Assembly: GCF_003046185.1 (NCBI RefSeq)
Contig: NZ_PZZL01000001.1
Location: 124,001 to 188,000 of the forward strand
Reading direction: 5' to 3'
DNA length: 64,000 nucleotides
Source of the DNA: Phreatobacter oligotrophus
GTDB lineage: Bacteria; Pseudomonadota; Alphaproteobacteria; Rhizobiales; Phreatobacteraceae
Shown one piece after another: positions 1-8,939 of this stretch. The number at the start of each line of letters is the position of its first letter. Position 1 is the first letter of the stretch. The position numbers were made by a program, and so were the translations under genes. The notes beneath the pieces are model-generated. The model did no database searches. It saw only the letters and a list, made by a program, of their open reading frames with translations, and was not told the origin of the DNA.

Positions 1-282
1 GTGGTTCAGCTCCTCGCGCTTCAGGTAGATCTTGGCGCCGCCGAGATGCTGGGTGAGCCGCTCGGCGAAATAGAGCGGGCTCGGCCGGCCGATGAAATGG
101 GTCTGGTGCCCCGCCATCTCCGCGAGATAGGCCGGATCGTTGCGAGCCTCGTTATAGGCCGCCTCGAGCTCCAGGATGTTCGGCATCAGCGTCTCGGCGA
201 CGAAACGGCCGCCATAGATGCCGAAACGGCCGTTTTCGTCCGGACCCGACCGGAAGGAATTGGGCTTCACCGGCGCGTTCAT
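1..282 (-). CDS. trpB: Tryptophan synthase beta chain, N-terminal part (cut by window edge)
   Basis: Only the first 94 codons are in the window; the gene runs off the left edge. The readable N-terminus carries the TrpB landmarks [28 protein letters not shown] and [10 protein letters not shown], where the Lys of KREELNH lies just before the PLP lysine region of the family. The product condenses indole with serine in the alpha2-beta2 complex. The ATG at 282 overlaps the trpF stop by one base (TGATG), which suggests translational coupling; an ATG two codons upstream (288) is an alternative. The trpF-trpB order is typical of alphaproteobacteria, and trpA would be expected just outside the window. 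Confidence 0.95.
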   Translation of the reverse strand, partial: MNAPVKPNSFRSGPDENGRFGIYGGRFVAETLMPNILELEAAYNEARNDPAYLAEMAGHQTHFIGRPSPLYFAERLTQHLGGAKIYLKREELNH

Positions 283-944
283 CACCATACTCCCTCGGCC
301 TCGGTCAGGCGGGCGGCCTCGACGAAGGCCCTGATCTTGTCCGGGTCCTTGCGGCCCGGAGAACTTTCCACACCTGACGATACGTCCACGCCGTTCAATC
401 GGGTCAGCCGGATCGCCTCAGCCACATTGCCGGGATGGAGGCCACCGGAAAGCATGACGGGGCGGCCGGGGTCAAGGCCGGCGACGAGACGCCAGTCGAA
501 GGTGAGGCCATTGCCGCCCGGAAGCCCGTCCGGCGTCTTCGGCGGCTTGGCGTCGACGAGCAGCATGTCGCTCACCGCCGCATAGGCCGGAACCTGCGCC
601 AGATCCTCCGCCGAGCCGACGCCGATCGCCTTCATGACGCGCACGGAAAAGCGGTGGCGGATGTCGGCGACGCGCTCCGGCGTCTCGGCGCCATGCAGCT
701 GGATCAGGTCCGGCTTGAGGTTCGCCATGATGGCGGCGACGAAATCGTCGTCCGGATCGACGGCGAGGGCCACCACGCCGGCGCGGCCGCAGGCGCGGCC
801 CGACAGGGCGCAGGCGGTGGCCAGCGAGACGTTGCGCGGGCTCTTGGGGAAGAAGACCACGCCGATCATGTCCGCGCCCGCGCCGATGGCGGCGTCGACG
901 TCGCGCATGGTCTTCAGGCCACAGATCTTCACCAGGAGGGGCAT
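282..944 (-). CDS. trpF: Phosphoribosylanthranilate isomerase
   Basis: The product is a 220-residue TIM barrel catalysing the Amadori rearrangement of N-(5'-phosphoribosyl)anthranilate to CdRP in tryptophan synthesis. The N-terminal KICGLK motif holds the catalytic Cys. [12 protein letters not shown] follows, then the LLVDAK segment (catalytic Asp side), GGNGLTFDW, and the phosphate-binding [10 protein letters not shown] and GVDVSSGVE motifs near the end. The length is normal for the family. The stop overlaps the start of trpB, so the two are almost certainly co-transcribed and coupled. Confidence 0.97.
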   Translation of the reverse strand: MPLLVKICGLKTMRDVDAAIGAGADMIGVVFFPKSPRNVSLATACALSGRACGRAGVVALAVDPDDDFVAAIMANLKPDLIQLHGAETPERVADIRHRFSVRVMKAIGVGSAEDLAQVPAYAAVSDMLLVDAKPPKTPDGLPGGNGLTFDWRLVAGLDPGRPVMLSGGLHPGNVAEAIRLTRLNGVDVSSGVESSPGRKDPDKIRAFVEAARLTEAEGVW

Positions 945-993
945 GGCCCGTCTCTAGTCGCTTCGGCCGGCGAAGGATACTCCCCGCGCCATC

Positions 994-1953
994 TCAGAGA
1001 GGAAGCGACCGCCAGACGAGGATCGCCGCGGCGAGGTCCTCGATCGCCGTGCCGACCGACTTGAACAGCGTGATCTCGTCGCTGTGCGCCCGGCCGGCCT
1101 GACGGCCGCGGCAAAGGTCGAACAGGTCAGCGCGCACGTCCTCGGCGCGGATGATGCCACGGCGGATCGGATCGACGATGTCGCCGGCCTCTTTCAGGCC
1201 GCCGGTCCGGGTGTCGACGTAGAGGCTGGCGCGTGTCACCGCCGCATCGTCGCACTCGCGCATGGCCGGCGTGTAGGCGCCGACGAGGTCGAGATGCGCG
1301 CCCGGCTTCAGCCAGGCGCCGGACACGATGGGCTGGGAGGAAATGGTGGCGCAGCTGACGATGTCCGCTTCCTCCACCGCCGCCTGAAGGTCGGTGGCGA
1401 CCGTGATGGTGACGCCCGGCACGGTGCGGCCCAGCCCCTCGGCGAGGGCGACGGCCTTCTCGCGCGAGCGGTTCCATAGGGCGACATTGCGGATGGGGCG
1501 CACCGCCGCATGGGCCCGGATCAGGTGCGGGGCGAGCGCCCCGGCGCCCACCATCACCATGCTGGAAGCGTCCTTCCGCGACAGGAAGCGGGAGGCGAGG
1601 GCGCTGGCGCAGGCCGTGCGCCAGACCGTCAGCATGGTGCCGTCGAGGATGGCGAGCGGCGCGCCGGTCTCGCCGTTGCACAGGACGTAGCTGCCATAGA
1701 TCGACGGCAGGCCGCGGGCGCCGTTGCCGGGATAGACCGAGACAAGCTTGGTGCCGACGAAGGCGCCATCGCCCGGCGGCGTCCAGGCCGGCATCAGCAG
1801 CAGCATCGCCTCCGGCTCGCCCGGCACCTGCGGAATCGGGTGGTGATGGCGCAGCGGCACCGTGATGTCGGAGCGGAAGGCGTCGGCCAGCGCATCGACC
1901 AGCGCGCCATAGGTGAGGGCGCCGGCGATCTCGGCGGCGGTGATGATGCGCAT
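994..1953 (-). CDS. Ornithine cyclodeaminase / mu-crystallin family dehydrogenase
   Basis: The 319-residue protein has the family's N-terminal substrate domain (TKLVSVYPGN, LCNGETGAPLAILDG, TACASALASRFLSRKD) and an NAD(P)-binding Rossmann motif VGAGALAPHLI. In true ornithine cyclodeaminase a conserved Asp follows the glycine pair of the late VGGD-type motif. Here the segment reads LVGAYTPAMRECDD, without Asp there, as in mu-crystallin and ketimine or pyrroline-2-carboxylate reductases. A reductase for a cyclic imine or keto acid is therefore more likely than a cyclodeaminase; the substrate is unknown. The ATG at 1953 was chosen over an in-frame extension to 2013 that runs into the upstream gene. 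Eight bases separate it from the LapA-domain gene. Confidence 0.85.
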   Translation of the reverse strand: MRIITAAEIAGALTYGALVDALADAFRSDITVPLRHHHPIPQVPGEPEAMLLLMPAWTPPGDGAFVGTKLVSVYPGNGARGLPSIYGSYVLCNGETGAPLAILDGTMLTVWRTACASALASRFLSRKDASSMVMVGAGALAPHLIRAHAAVRPIRNVALWNRSREKAVALAEGLGRTVPGVTITVATDLQAAVEEADIVSCATISSQPIVSGAWLKPGAHLDLVGAYTPAMRECDDAAVTRASLYVDTRTGGLKEAGDIVDPIRRGIIRAEDVRADLFDLCRGRQAGRAHSDEITLFKSVGTAIEDLAAAILVWRSLPL

Positions 1954-1960
1954 GGGAGGC

Positions 1961-2302
1961 TCAGGCCGCCGGCCGGTCGAGGAAGGCGAGGGGACCCGCG
2001 GGGCGGGTGTCACGGCGCAGCGTGTCGATCTCGCGCCGCGCCTCGGCCAGCTCCTGCTCGGCGACGCGGCAGCGCTTGCGATAGCGGCCCTGCTTCCACC
2101 ACACGGCGATGCCGCCGACGATGACGCCGAGGATGACCGCGAGGATCACCACGGCAAAGAGCGGCGCCGTGATCGAGAAGGCCGTGGAGTCCCGCGTGAA
2201 CGGATCGATCGACAGGGTGACCGGGGTCCGGTTCGCCACCGCCACGAGGATGGCGACGAGGGCGAAGGGCAGGACGATCAGCCAGTTCAGGGCGCGGCGC
2301 AT
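1961..2302 (-). CDS. LapA-domain (DUF1049) membrane protein
   Basis: The 113-residue protein starts with a hydrophobic segment (LIVLPFALVAILVAVAN), continues with TPVTLSIDPF and a second hydrophobic stretch (ITAPLFAVVILAVILGVIVGGIAVW), then a basic, charged cytoplasmic tail. Two membrane helices flanking a short periplasmic loop, plus a charged C-terminal helix, are the layout of LapA-domain proteins; E. coli LapA works with LapB in controlling lipopolysaccharide synthesis. That role here is inferred from family only. Placement immediately after ihfB (2-base gap) matches the ihfB-lapA arrangement seen in many proteobacteria. Confidence 0.85.
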   Translation of the reverse strand: MRRALNWLIVLPFALVAILVAVANRTPVTLSIDPFTRDSTAFSITAPLFAVVILAVILGVIVGGIAVWWKQGRYRKRCRVAEQELAEARREIDTLRRDTRPAGPLAFLDRPAA

Positions 2303-2304
2303 GG

Positions 2305-2589
2305 TCAGGCGCCCTTGTTCAGGCGCTCGCGCATTTCCTTGCCCGTCTTGAAGAAGGGCACGACCTTGTCATCGACGGAGACATGCTCGCCGGTGCGCGG
2401 ATTGCGGCCGACGCGGGCCTGGCGCGCCTTCACCGAGAAGGCTCCGAAGCCGCGCAGTTCGACCCGGTCGCCGCGCGCCAGGGCCGCGACGATCTCGTCG
2501 AGGATGGCGTTGACGATGTTCTCGACGTCGCGCTGGTACAGCTGCGGGTTCTGTTCGGCGATCTTCTGGACGAGTTCGGACTTGATCAT
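2305..2589 (-). CDS. ihfB: Integration host factor subunit beta
   Basis: The 94-residue DNA-bending protein of the HU/IHF family begins [16 protein letters not shown]. It carries [25 protein letters not shown], whose RNPRTGE core is the beta-arm tip with the intercalating proline, and ends [10 protein letters not shown]. The length equals typical IhfB. The start at 2589 is set by homology; an in-frame extension upstream reads through the sppA-ihfB gap and lacks family similarity. The gap of 46 bases before it is A+T rich for this genome, so a separate promoter is possible but I could not define one. Confidence 0.97.
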   Translation of the reverse strand: MIKSELVQKIAEQNPQLYQRDVENIVNAILDEIVAALARGDRVELRGFGAFSVKARQARVGRNPRTGEHVSVDDKVVPFFKTGKEMRERLNKGA

Positions 2590-2635
2590 GGGGTCAAAGG
2601 CGCCGTCGCGCCGCTCCCTGAAAATGCAAAATCTA

Positions 2636-3607
2636 TCATGGGGTTGGAGGCTGCCAGAGCGCCAGCAGCCCGTCAAGCGACGTCCGTTCCACCTGGACCG
2701 CGAGAGAGGACGAACGCAGGTTTTCCGCCCACTCCGTCAGGCCCGCCGCCTCGGCAAGGCCGCTCGCCGCCGCGCCGAACCACGAGAGGTCCGTTCGCGC
2801 CGCCGGGCGATGCAACTGCACCCGCAGCTCGGCCGGCACGCCCTTGCTGGCGAGCCAGGTCCGGGCCTCGCGCTCGCCGCCGATCGTGTCGACCAGCTTG
2901 AGCCGTTGGGCGCGGGTGCCGACGAAGACCCGGCCGTCGGCGACGGTCGCGAGCTCGGCGTCGGTGAGGCCCCGGCGCTCCTTCACGATGCGCTGGAACC
3001 AGACATAGCTGTCGGTGATGATCTCGCGCAGCGCGGCGAGAGCCTCCGGGCTCGTCGGCTCGACGCCGCTCGGCATGGCCTTGAGCGGGGTCGAGCGGAT
3101 CGCCTCGACCCGCACGCCAATCGTCTCCAGCAGGCGCACGACATTGGGGAACTGGGCGATGACGCCGATGGAGCCGGCGACCGAGGTCTCGCGGGAGACG
3201 ATGTGGTCGGCGCCGATGGCGGCGATGTAGCCGCCCGACGCAGCGGTGCCCTCGATGACCGCGACGGTCGGCTTGGCCGCCGCGACGCCGCGGATGGCGG
3301 TGTAGAGCGCCTCGGATCCCGCCACCGTGCCGCCGGGCGAGTCGATGGTGACAATGACCGCGCGGACGTTGCGGTTGCGGCCAAGACCCTCGATGGTGCG
3401 GATGAGATTGGCGTTCTGGGTGATGACGCCGCGCACCTCGACGCGCGCCACATGGTCCAGCGACCCGAGCCAGCCGGCGCGCTGGGCCCCGACGAGGCCG
3501 ACCACCAGCACGGCGATCACCGCCACGCCGATGGCGAGGACACGCCAGAAGGTCACCTTGCGGCGCAGGAGCCTGCGATCAAGCACGGCGTCCGTCTCGA
3601 GCGGCAT
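2636..3607 (-). CDS. sppA: Signal peptide peptidase SppA
   Basis: The 323-residue membrane-anchored serine protease degrades signal peptides left in the membrane. A single transmembrane anchor lies at about residues 20-42. The S49 protease core follows with [16 protein letters not shown], then [12 protein letters not shown] holding the nucleophile Ser124, and RSTPLKAM holding Lys176. The Ser-Lys spacing of 52 residues equals that of the short B. subtilis-type enzyme, so the catalytic dyad looks intact. This is the short, single-domain form rather than the 67-kDa E. coli form. A good Shine-Dalgarno (AGGGAG) sits nine bases before the ATG. It is transcribed toward ihfB. Confidence 0.95.
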   Translation of the reverse strand: MPLETDAVLDRRLLRRKVTFWRVLAIGVAVIAVLVVGLVGAQRAGWLGSLDHVARVEVRGVITQNANLIRTIEGLGRNRNVRAVIVTIDSPGGTVAGSEALYTAIRGVAAAKPTVAVIEGTAASGGYIAAIGADHIVSRETSVAGSIGVIAQFPNVVRLLETIGVRVEAIRSTPLKAMPSGVEPTSPEALAALREIITDSYVWFQRIVKERRGLTDAELATVADGRVFVGTRAQRLKLVDTIGGEREARTWLASKGVPAELRVQLHRPAARTDLSWFGAAASGLAEAAGLTEWAENLRSSSLAVQVERTSLDGLLALWQPPTP

Positions 3608-3729
3608 CGGGAGCTCCCTCTCATCGCCGGGTCGGTGGGTCTGAGGTAGCTGTCGGACGAGGCCAGCGCAAGCGGAGCGGGCAACGCCCGCTGCCGCGAC
3701 CGCGTGTCACGCGTGGAAATGAGGGCGCA

Positions 3730-4044
3730 TCAGCGCGTGCGGCGGCGCCCGGTCAGCTGCTTGTAGGCGATCACGGCGCAGACGATGGCGAGGCCTCCGC
3801 CGACCACGATGGCCGTCGGATAGAGCGCCGACATCGCCACGATGTAGCTCAGCGGCTCGCTCTCGTAGTCGAGATCGATCCGGGTCCGCGTCGGGTCTCC
3901 GAAGGCGAAGACGCCGTCGAGCCAGGCGGTGCGAAGCTGGACGAAGCTGTAGAGGGCCAGAACGAGCCCGCCGGCGACGCCAGCGAGCGCGACGAAAAGG
4001 GTGGCGACTGGGCCGAGACGACGGTTTCCGTCAGGTCGGTTCAT
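3730..4044 (-). CDS. Small membrane protein of unknown function
   Basis: I do not recognise this 104-residue protein. It has a positively charged N-terminus (MNRPDGNRR), one hydrophobic helix at about 11-32 (VATLFVALAGVAGGLVLALY), a roughly 40-residue extracytoplasmic loop rich in acidic residues (DLDYESEPL), and a second helix at about 72-93, ending in a basic tail (GRRRTR). The topology should be N-in/C-in with the loop outside. ATG 4044 has an AAAGG-like ribosome site; a TTG two codons earlier is in frame but less likely. It stands alone between sppA and pyrF. Confidence 0.7.
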   Translation of the reverse strand: MNRPDGNRRLGPVATLFVALAGVAGGLVLALYSFVQLRTAWLDGVFAFGDPTRTRIDLDYESEPLSYIVAMSALYPTAIVVGGGLAIVCAVIAYKQLTGRRRTR

Positions 4045-4137
4045 GGACAACGCCTTTCATCAGGTCTCCGCCGAGGCGGAAGGCTCGGGTGAACGCGCAC
4101 ATCGACCCCATAAGGGATCCCAAACCTTAACACGCTC

Positions 4138-4851
4138 TTACGCAGTCGCCCCATGGATCTCGATCAAAATTCCGCGCGCAGCTTCCACGGGGTCGGCTGC
4201 CCCGGTAATCGGCCGCCCCACGACGAGGCGATCCGCGCCGCCGCGAATGGCGTCAGCGGGCGTAACGATGCGCTTCTGGTCGCCGGAGGCCGAGCCCGCG
4301 GGCCGGATGCCCGGCGTCACGAACTCGATGGCGGGCGGGATTCCGACCGCGCGCAGCTGCGCCGTTTCCTGCGCCGAGCAGACGATACCGTCGATGCCGA
4401 TGGCAGCCGCCTGCCGCGCTTTCATCGGGACAAGCGTCGAAACCGTGCCGGAATAGCCCGCTTCCGCGCAATCGAGGTCATTCCAGGAGGTGAGAATGGT
4501 CACGGCGAGGATTTTCAGCCCGGTCCCGGCGCGTCCCGCCACCGCCGCCTTCATGGTCTGCGGATAGGCGTGGACGGTCAGGTAATGGGCGCCCATGCGG
4601 GCCACGGACTCCACGCCCTCGCGCACCGTGTTATCGATGTCGTGCAGCTTGAGGTCGAAGAACACGGTCTTGCCGGCGGCGGCCAGCTCCCGCCCGAAGG
4701 CGAGGCCGTCGGCGTAGCCGAGCCGGTAGCCGATCTTGTAGTGCGTCACCGTGTCGCCGAGCCTGTCGACCAGGCGCTCGGCCTCGCCGAGGCTCGACAG
4801 GTCGAGGGCGACGAAGAGCTTCTCGCGCGGATCGCTGTTGCGCAGGGTCAT
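4138..4851 (-). CDS. pyrF: Orotidine 5'-phosphate decarboxylase
   Basis: The 237-residue TIM-barrel enzyme makes UMP from OMP, the last step of pyrimidine synthesis. The segment FVALDLSS begins the barrel, and [13 protein letters not shown] is the signature with the catalytic Lys and Asp residues. Later motifs are [17 protein letters not shown] and [13 protein letters not shown] (phosphate binding). Length and motifs are complete. The start codon overlaps the stop of the preceding flavin reductase by four bases (ATGA), so the two are co-transcribed. Confidence 0.97.
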   Translation of the reverse strand: MTLRNSDPREKLFVALDLSSLGEAERLVDRLGDTVTHYKIGYRLGYADGLAFGRELAAAGKTVFFDLKLHDIDNTVREGVESVARMGAHYLTVHAYPQTMKAAVAGRAGTGLKILAVTILTSWNDLDCAEAGYSGTVSTLVPMKARQAAAIGIDGIVCSAQETAQLRAVGIPPAIEFVTPGIRPAGSASGDQKRIVTPADAIRGGADRLVVGRPITGAADPVEAARGILIEIHGATA

Positions 4852-5426
4852 GGGGCGAGGCTCCGGGCAGTCGCGACGAGCGCGCGGCAGCAGGCGGTGA
4901 GCATGCCGCGGGTGCGGTCGTCCTTGAGATGGCCGTCCTCGTTGAAGGCCTGGTGGGCCGCCGCCACGGCGCAGCTCTCCGGGATCACCAGCGCGCCGCA
5001 GCCGAGCTCCAGCACCTGGCGGGCCGCCATCTGCGAGCGGAAGCCGCCATAGCCGCCGGGCGAGGCCGAGCCGAGGGCGAAGACCCGTCCGTGATAGGCG
5101 GCGAGCGGCTTCTCGCCCTCTTCCCGGACACGGCTCACCCAGTCGATGGCGTTCTTCAGGAGCGGGGTCATGCCGGCATTGTATTCCGGGCCGGCGATGA
5201 AGATGCCCTGGTGGGCGCAGAACTGGCGCTTCAGCTTCAGCGCATTCTCCGGCACGCCCTCGGCGGCTTCGAGATCGCCGTCATAGATCGGCATGGGATA
5301 GTCGGCGAGCGAGATGAGCGACACGTCGACATCGAGCAGGGCGAGTTCCCGTGCGGCGGCGGCGGCGAGGCGCGCATTGAACGAGCCCGTGCGGATGGAG
5401 CCGGCAAAGACGAGGATGCGGACCAA
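4848..5426 (-). CDS. NADPH-dependent FMN reductase family protein
   Basis: The 192-residue flavodoxin-like protein has the FMN phosphate loop GSIRTGSFN and the flavin-ring motif [21 protein letters not shown], followed by [10 protein letters not shown]. These define the NADPH-dependent FMN/azo/chromate reductase family, cytosolic and usually dimeric. The physiological electron acceptor cannot be told. The start is probably TTG at 5426: it gives the family N-terminus (VRILVFAGS) and has a GGAG seven bases upstream, whereas a longer frame to 5513 adds low-similarity sequence. It overlaps pyrF by four bases. Confidence 0.9.
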   Translation of the reverse strand: MVRILVFAGSIRTGSFNARLAAAAARELALLDVDVSLISLADYPMPIYDGDLEAAEGVPENALKLKRQFCAHQGIFIAGPEYNAGMTPLLKNAIDWVSRVREEGEKPLAAYHGRVFALGSASPGGYGGFRSQMAARQVLELGCGALVIPESCAVAAAHQAFNEDGHLKDDRTRGMLTACCRALVATARSLAP

Positions 5427-5557
5427 GGCCGTTCTCCGATCGATGAGGTTGGGCCCTTGTAGCGGCGCCCGCCCGGCGCGTAAACGCGCAGGGCCCCCGC
5501 CTCGACAGGGCAAGTCCGCTCGGGCTTGATGGGGCAGGTCAGCCGGCAGCGCATCGC

Positions 5558-6790
5558 ATGAAAGTCCTTTTCGTCCACCAGAACTTCCCGGCCCAGTTCA
5601 AGCACCTCGCCCCTGCGCTCGCGGCCGCCGGCCACGAGGTCGTCGCCCTGACGCTGCGCCGGCAGGCGCCCGCCGCCTTGAAGGGCGTGCGTGTCGTCAC
5701 CTATGCGGTCACGCGCGGATCGAGCCGCGGCATCCATGCTTGGGCGGGGGATTTCGAGACGAAGGTCATCCGCGGCGAGGCCTGTTTCAGGGCGGCGCTG
5801 CAGCTGCGCGACAAGGGCTTCTTGCCCGATGTCATCGTCGCCCATCCCGGATGGGGCGAGAGCCTGTTCCTCAGGCATGTCTGGCCGAAGTCGCGCATCG
5901 GCCTCTATTGCGAGTTCTTCTACCGCAGCGAGGGCGCTGACGTCGGCTTCGATCCCGAAACCTCCGTCGTCACCGAGGCCGAGGCGAGCCGGGTCACCCT
6001 GAGGAACGCCGCCATGCTCCTCGCCATGGACGGCGCCGACGCCGCCCTTGCGCCGACCCGCTGGCAGGCCAGCACCTATCCGGAGACCTTCCGGTCGCGC
6101 ATCGCCGTCATTCACGACGGCATCGATACGGCCGCAGCCGCTCCCGATCCCGGCGCGACCTTCGCCCTCGACGGGCGCCTCCTCAGCCGGCGCGACGAGG
6201 TCATCACCTTCGTCACGCGCAGCCTCGAGCCCTATCGCGGCTACCATGTCTTCATGCGCGCGCTGCCGGCCTTGCTGAAGGCGCGGCCCAATGCCGAGGT
6301 GCTCATCGTCGGACAGGAGGGCGTCAGCTACGGCGTGCCGCGCCAGGACGGGGTGAGCTGGAAGCAGGCGATGGCCGAGGAGGTCGGGCCGTCGTTGTCA
6401 GGATCGGAGGCGAGCCGCATCCATCATCTCGGCCAGGTCCCCTATGACCGCTTCCTGTCGCTGCTCAAGGTGTCGACGGTCCATGTCTACCTGACCTATC
6501 CCTTCGTGCTGAGCTGGAGCCTCCTGGAGGCCATGAGCAGCGGCTGCGCCATTGTCGCCAGCGACACGGCGCCGGTCCGCGAGGTCATCACCTCGGGGGC
6601 GGATGGGCAGCTGGTCGATTTCTTCGACGCGCTGGGCCTCGCCCAGGCAGTGGCGGCGCTGGCCGCTGACCGGCCGCGGCAGGAGCGGTTTGGCGCGGCG
6701 GCGCGGCGCCGGATCGTCCGGGATTATGACCTGGCCTCCGTCGCGCTGCCGCGCCAGATCGCCTGGGTCGAGGCCCTCGCGCGCCGCTGA
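5558..6790 (+). CDS. Family 4 glycosyltransferase
   Basis: The 410-residue GT-B enzyme starts MKVLFVHQNFPAQFKHLAPAL, a Rossmann-type acceptor domain with HQNFP near the N-terminus. A C-terminal nucleotide-sugar domain has FVTRSLEPYRGYHVFMRALP and PFVLSWSLLEAMSSGCAIVASDTAPVREVI, the family's E-x7-E-like donor-binding motif. The likely role is addition of a sugar to a surface or exported polysaccharide, but donor and acceptor are unknown. It is transcribed alone, divergent from the flavin reductase-pyrF pair and convergent with the following membrane protein gene (5-base gap). Confidence 0.9.
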   Translation: MKVLFVHQNFPAQFKHLAPALAAAGHEVVALTLRRQAPAALKGVRVVTYAVTRGSSRGIHAWAGDFETKVIRGEACFRAALQLRDKGFLPDVIVAHPGWGESLFLRHVWPKSRIGLYCEFFYRSEGADVGFDPETSVVTEAEASRVTLRNAAMLLAMDGADAALAPTRWQASTYPETFRSRIAVIHDGIDTAAAAPDPGATFALDGRLLSRRDEVITFVTRSLEPYRGYHVFMRALPALLKARPNAEVLIVGQEGVSYGVPRQDGVSWKQAMAEEVGPSLSGSEASRIHHLGQVPYDRFLSLLKVSTVHVYLTYPFVLSWSLLEAMSSGCAIVASDTAPVREVITSGADGQLVDFFDALGLAQAVAALAADRPRQERFGAAARRRIVRDYDLASVALPRQIAWVEALARR

Positions 6791-6795
6791 GCGGA

Positions 6796-7869
6796 TCAGG
6801 CCTGGGTGCTGGGCTTCGCCGCGGCCTTGGCGGCTTCCTGGCTCGCCTCGGCCTCGCGGATCACCGCCATGCTCTCCTTCAGGTGGTCGAGCGAGCCGCG
6901 GCCGCCCGTAAACTCGCGGATCGCCACGACGATCAGCGCCAGGACGAAGGGTGCGATGAAATAATAGAGGCGGAAGAGGATGAAGGCCGCCACGACGGCC
7001 TCGGCGGTGAAGCCGAGGGGCGGCAGGGCGACGAGCAGCGTCGCCTCGAAGGCGCCGGCGGCGCCCGGGGCATGGGTGGCGAAGCCGAGCAGCATGGCCG
7101 AGCAGAAGATGACCGCCACGGCCACGAAGGGGGCCGGCGGGGCGTTCGGCATGGCCATCAGCAGCACGTAGAGAATCATCGCCGTGCAGGCGAGGTCGAC
7201 GATGCCGATGACCATCTGCAGGAAGGTGAGCCGCGCTGTCGGCAGCTTGATCTGCCAGGTGCCCGAGCCGAACTGGCGCGGCCGCGACACGAAGAAGAGC
7301 CAGCCCGCGAGGACCGCCAGGATCAGCACGCCGACCACGCGCACCATGTCGCCGCTGATGCCGAGCGGCGCCACGACCGGCGTCACCACCCAGGGCTCCA
7401 GCACGAAGCCGAGGCCGAGCACCGTGGCATTGCCGAGCCAGAAGGTCAGTCCGGCGATGAAGCAGATCTTCACCACCTGCGGGCCGGTGATCTTGTAGCG
7501 GGAATAGACGAGGTAGCGCACCACGGCGGCGGTGAAGACCGTGGCGCCGAGATTGTGGGCGATGGAATAGCTGCTGAATGAACCGATGGCGCAGGCCGGG
7601 TAGGGGATGTCCTCACGGCCGATCGTGCGTGTGGCGAAATAGTCGTAAGCCGTCAGGGTGGCGTAGGCAGCGGCCGTGAACAGGCCAGCCAGCAGCAGCG
7701 TCGGCGCACCGATCTGGCCGATCGCCTCCCAGACCTTGGCCCAGTCGATCAGCCGCAGCTTGGTGAAGAGCACATAGCCTGCTGTGGCGAGCATCGCGAC
7801 GGCGACAACCAGCAGGATGCGCTTCAGCCCGATGCGGTCGCGCAGGAAATCCAACGTCGTCTTGATCAC
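6796..7869 (-). CDS. Lysylphosphatidylglycerol synthase-type flippase domain (UPF0104) membrane protein
   Basis: The polytopic inner-membrane protein has about eight hydrophobic helices (for example ILLVVAVAMLATAGYVLF, APTLLLAGLFTAAAYATLTA, VVGVLILAVLAGWLFFV). It shows the family's AHNLGATVFTAAVVRY and GFATHAPGAAGAFEATLLVAL motifs. It has the transmembrane region of MprF/YbhN-type proteins without an aminoacyl-transferase domain, so lipid flipping or export is the reasonable family-level guess. Two GTG starts are possible, 7869 (357 aa) and 7929 (377 aa); neither has a strong ribosome site. The Ala/Lys-rich tail is charged and cytoplasmic. Confidence 0.8.
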   Translation of the reverse strand: MIKTTLDFLRDRIGLKRILLVVAVAMLATAGYVLFTKLRLIDWAKVWEAIGQIGAPTLLLAGLFTAAAYATLTAYDYFATRTIGREDIPYPACAIGSFSSYSIAHNLGATVFTAAVVRYLVYSRYKITGPQVVKICFIAGLTFWLGNATVLGLGFVLEPWVVTPVVAPLGISGDMVRVVGVLILAVLAGWLFFVSRPRQFGSGTWQIKLPTARLTFLQMVIGIVDLACTAMILYVLLMAMPNAPPAPFVAVAVIFCSAMLLGFATHAPGAAGAFEATLLVALPPLGFTAEAVVAAFILFRLYYFIAPFVLALIVVAIREFTGGRGSLDHLKESMAVIREAEASQEAAKAAAKPSTQA

Positions 7870-8045
7870 AGGCGGCTCGGTCTCGCGGTCGGCGCGATGC
7901 GGAATCGCGCGGGAAGGGCCAGTTAGCACGGGCAGGGTTACTGGCCCATGTCATGCGACAGGCGTGTGATGTGACGCGCGCCGCGCCACACGGTCCCCCG
8001 TCGGCATGTAGACATCGCCGACGCGATGTCCAGCCAGACGTGACG

Positions 8046-8684
8046 TCACTGCAGGAACGGATTGCTCTTGCGCTCGCGCTCCAGCGTGGTCGCCGGACCA
8101 TGGCCGGGCAGCACGGTGAAGTCGTCACCGAGCGGCAGGATCTTCTCCTTGATGCCGCGGATCAGCAGGTCATGGTCGCCGCCCGGCAGGTCGGTGCGGC
8201 CGACGGAGCCCTGGAATACCGTGTCGCCGACGAGGGCGAATTCCGACGGGGCATGGACATAGACGACGTGGCCCGGCGCATGGCCGGGCACATGCAGCAC
8301 GTCAAAGGTCAGGCCGCCGACCGTGACGGTGTCGCCCTCCTTCAGCCAGCGCGTCGGCGTCACCGGCCGCACGCCCGCCAGGCCGAAGCGCTGCGCCTGG
8401 GCCGTGAGGTTGGCCAGCAGCGGCGCATCGTCCTCGTGCGATCCCTCGATCGGGATAGAGAGCAGTTCGGCGAGCTCGGCCGCGCCGCCGGCATGGTCGA
8501 TATGGCCGTGGGTGAGCAGGATCTTCTCCGGCAGCACCTTCAGATCGGCAATCGCGCCCTGGATGCGCGGCAGGTCGCCGCCGGGATCGACGATGGCCGC
8601 CCGCATGGTGTCGGCATCCCAGACGATCGAGCAGTTCTGCTCGAACGGGGTCACCGGAACGATCGCAACCTTCAACGTCGCCAT
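8046..8684 (-). CDS. Metallo-beta-lactamase-fold hydrolase (glyoxalase II-like)
   Basis: The 212-residue cytosolic metallohydrolase has the zinc motif LTHGHIDHAGG (HxHxDH), VLHVPGHAPGHVVY with the next metal His, LVGDTVFQGSVGRTDLPGG, and VLPGHGPATTLERERKSNPFL near the C-terminus. This set is typical of the YcbL/hydroxyacylglutathione hydrolase-like group. The start at 8684 has AGGAGA about eight bases upstream; the longer reading frame to 8783 is non-homologous. It is divergent from the lytic transglycosylase gene across a 255-base gap. Confidence 0.92.
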   Translation of the reverse strand: MATLKVAIVPVTPFEQNCSIVWDADTMRAAIVDPGGDLPRIQGAIADLKVLPEKILLTHGHIDHAGGAAELAELLSIPIEGSHEDDAPLLANLTAQAQRFGLAGVRPVTPTRWLKEGDTVTVGGLTFDVLHVPGHAPGHVVYVHAPSEFALVGDTVFQGSVGRTDLPGGDHDLLIRGIKEKILPLGDDFTVLPGHGPATTLERERKSNPFLQ

Positions 8685-8772
8685 GGGCTTTCTCCTGGTC
8701 CCGTCCGGCTTAAGGCGAGGAGCGCGCCGCGGCAAGCGCCAGACCCCTGTCACGAACTGCAAGACAACTTTA

Positions 8773-8802
8773 TTGCATTCCACCGTCCGGAGCGTCTATA
8801 AG
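8773..8802 (+). promoter_or_regulatory. Candidate sigma-70-type promoter
   Basis: TTGCAT (8773-8778) and TATAAG (8797-8802) are separated by 18 bases in an A+T-rich pocket of an otherwise G+C-rich gap. It points toward the lytic transglycosylase gene and would leave a leader of about 130 bases. It was identified by eye only. Confidence 0.35.
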
Positions 8803-8939
8803 CCCCCCGTCACCGCTCATCCATGAGCCGTCGATCGAACAGTCGCAGAGCGCATTCGATCAGTGAGGCGGATGAAGCTCCGATAGTCGTTGCCTGATGT
8901 GATCGGCGCGACTGATCTTACTGAGGACAACAAAAAGAC

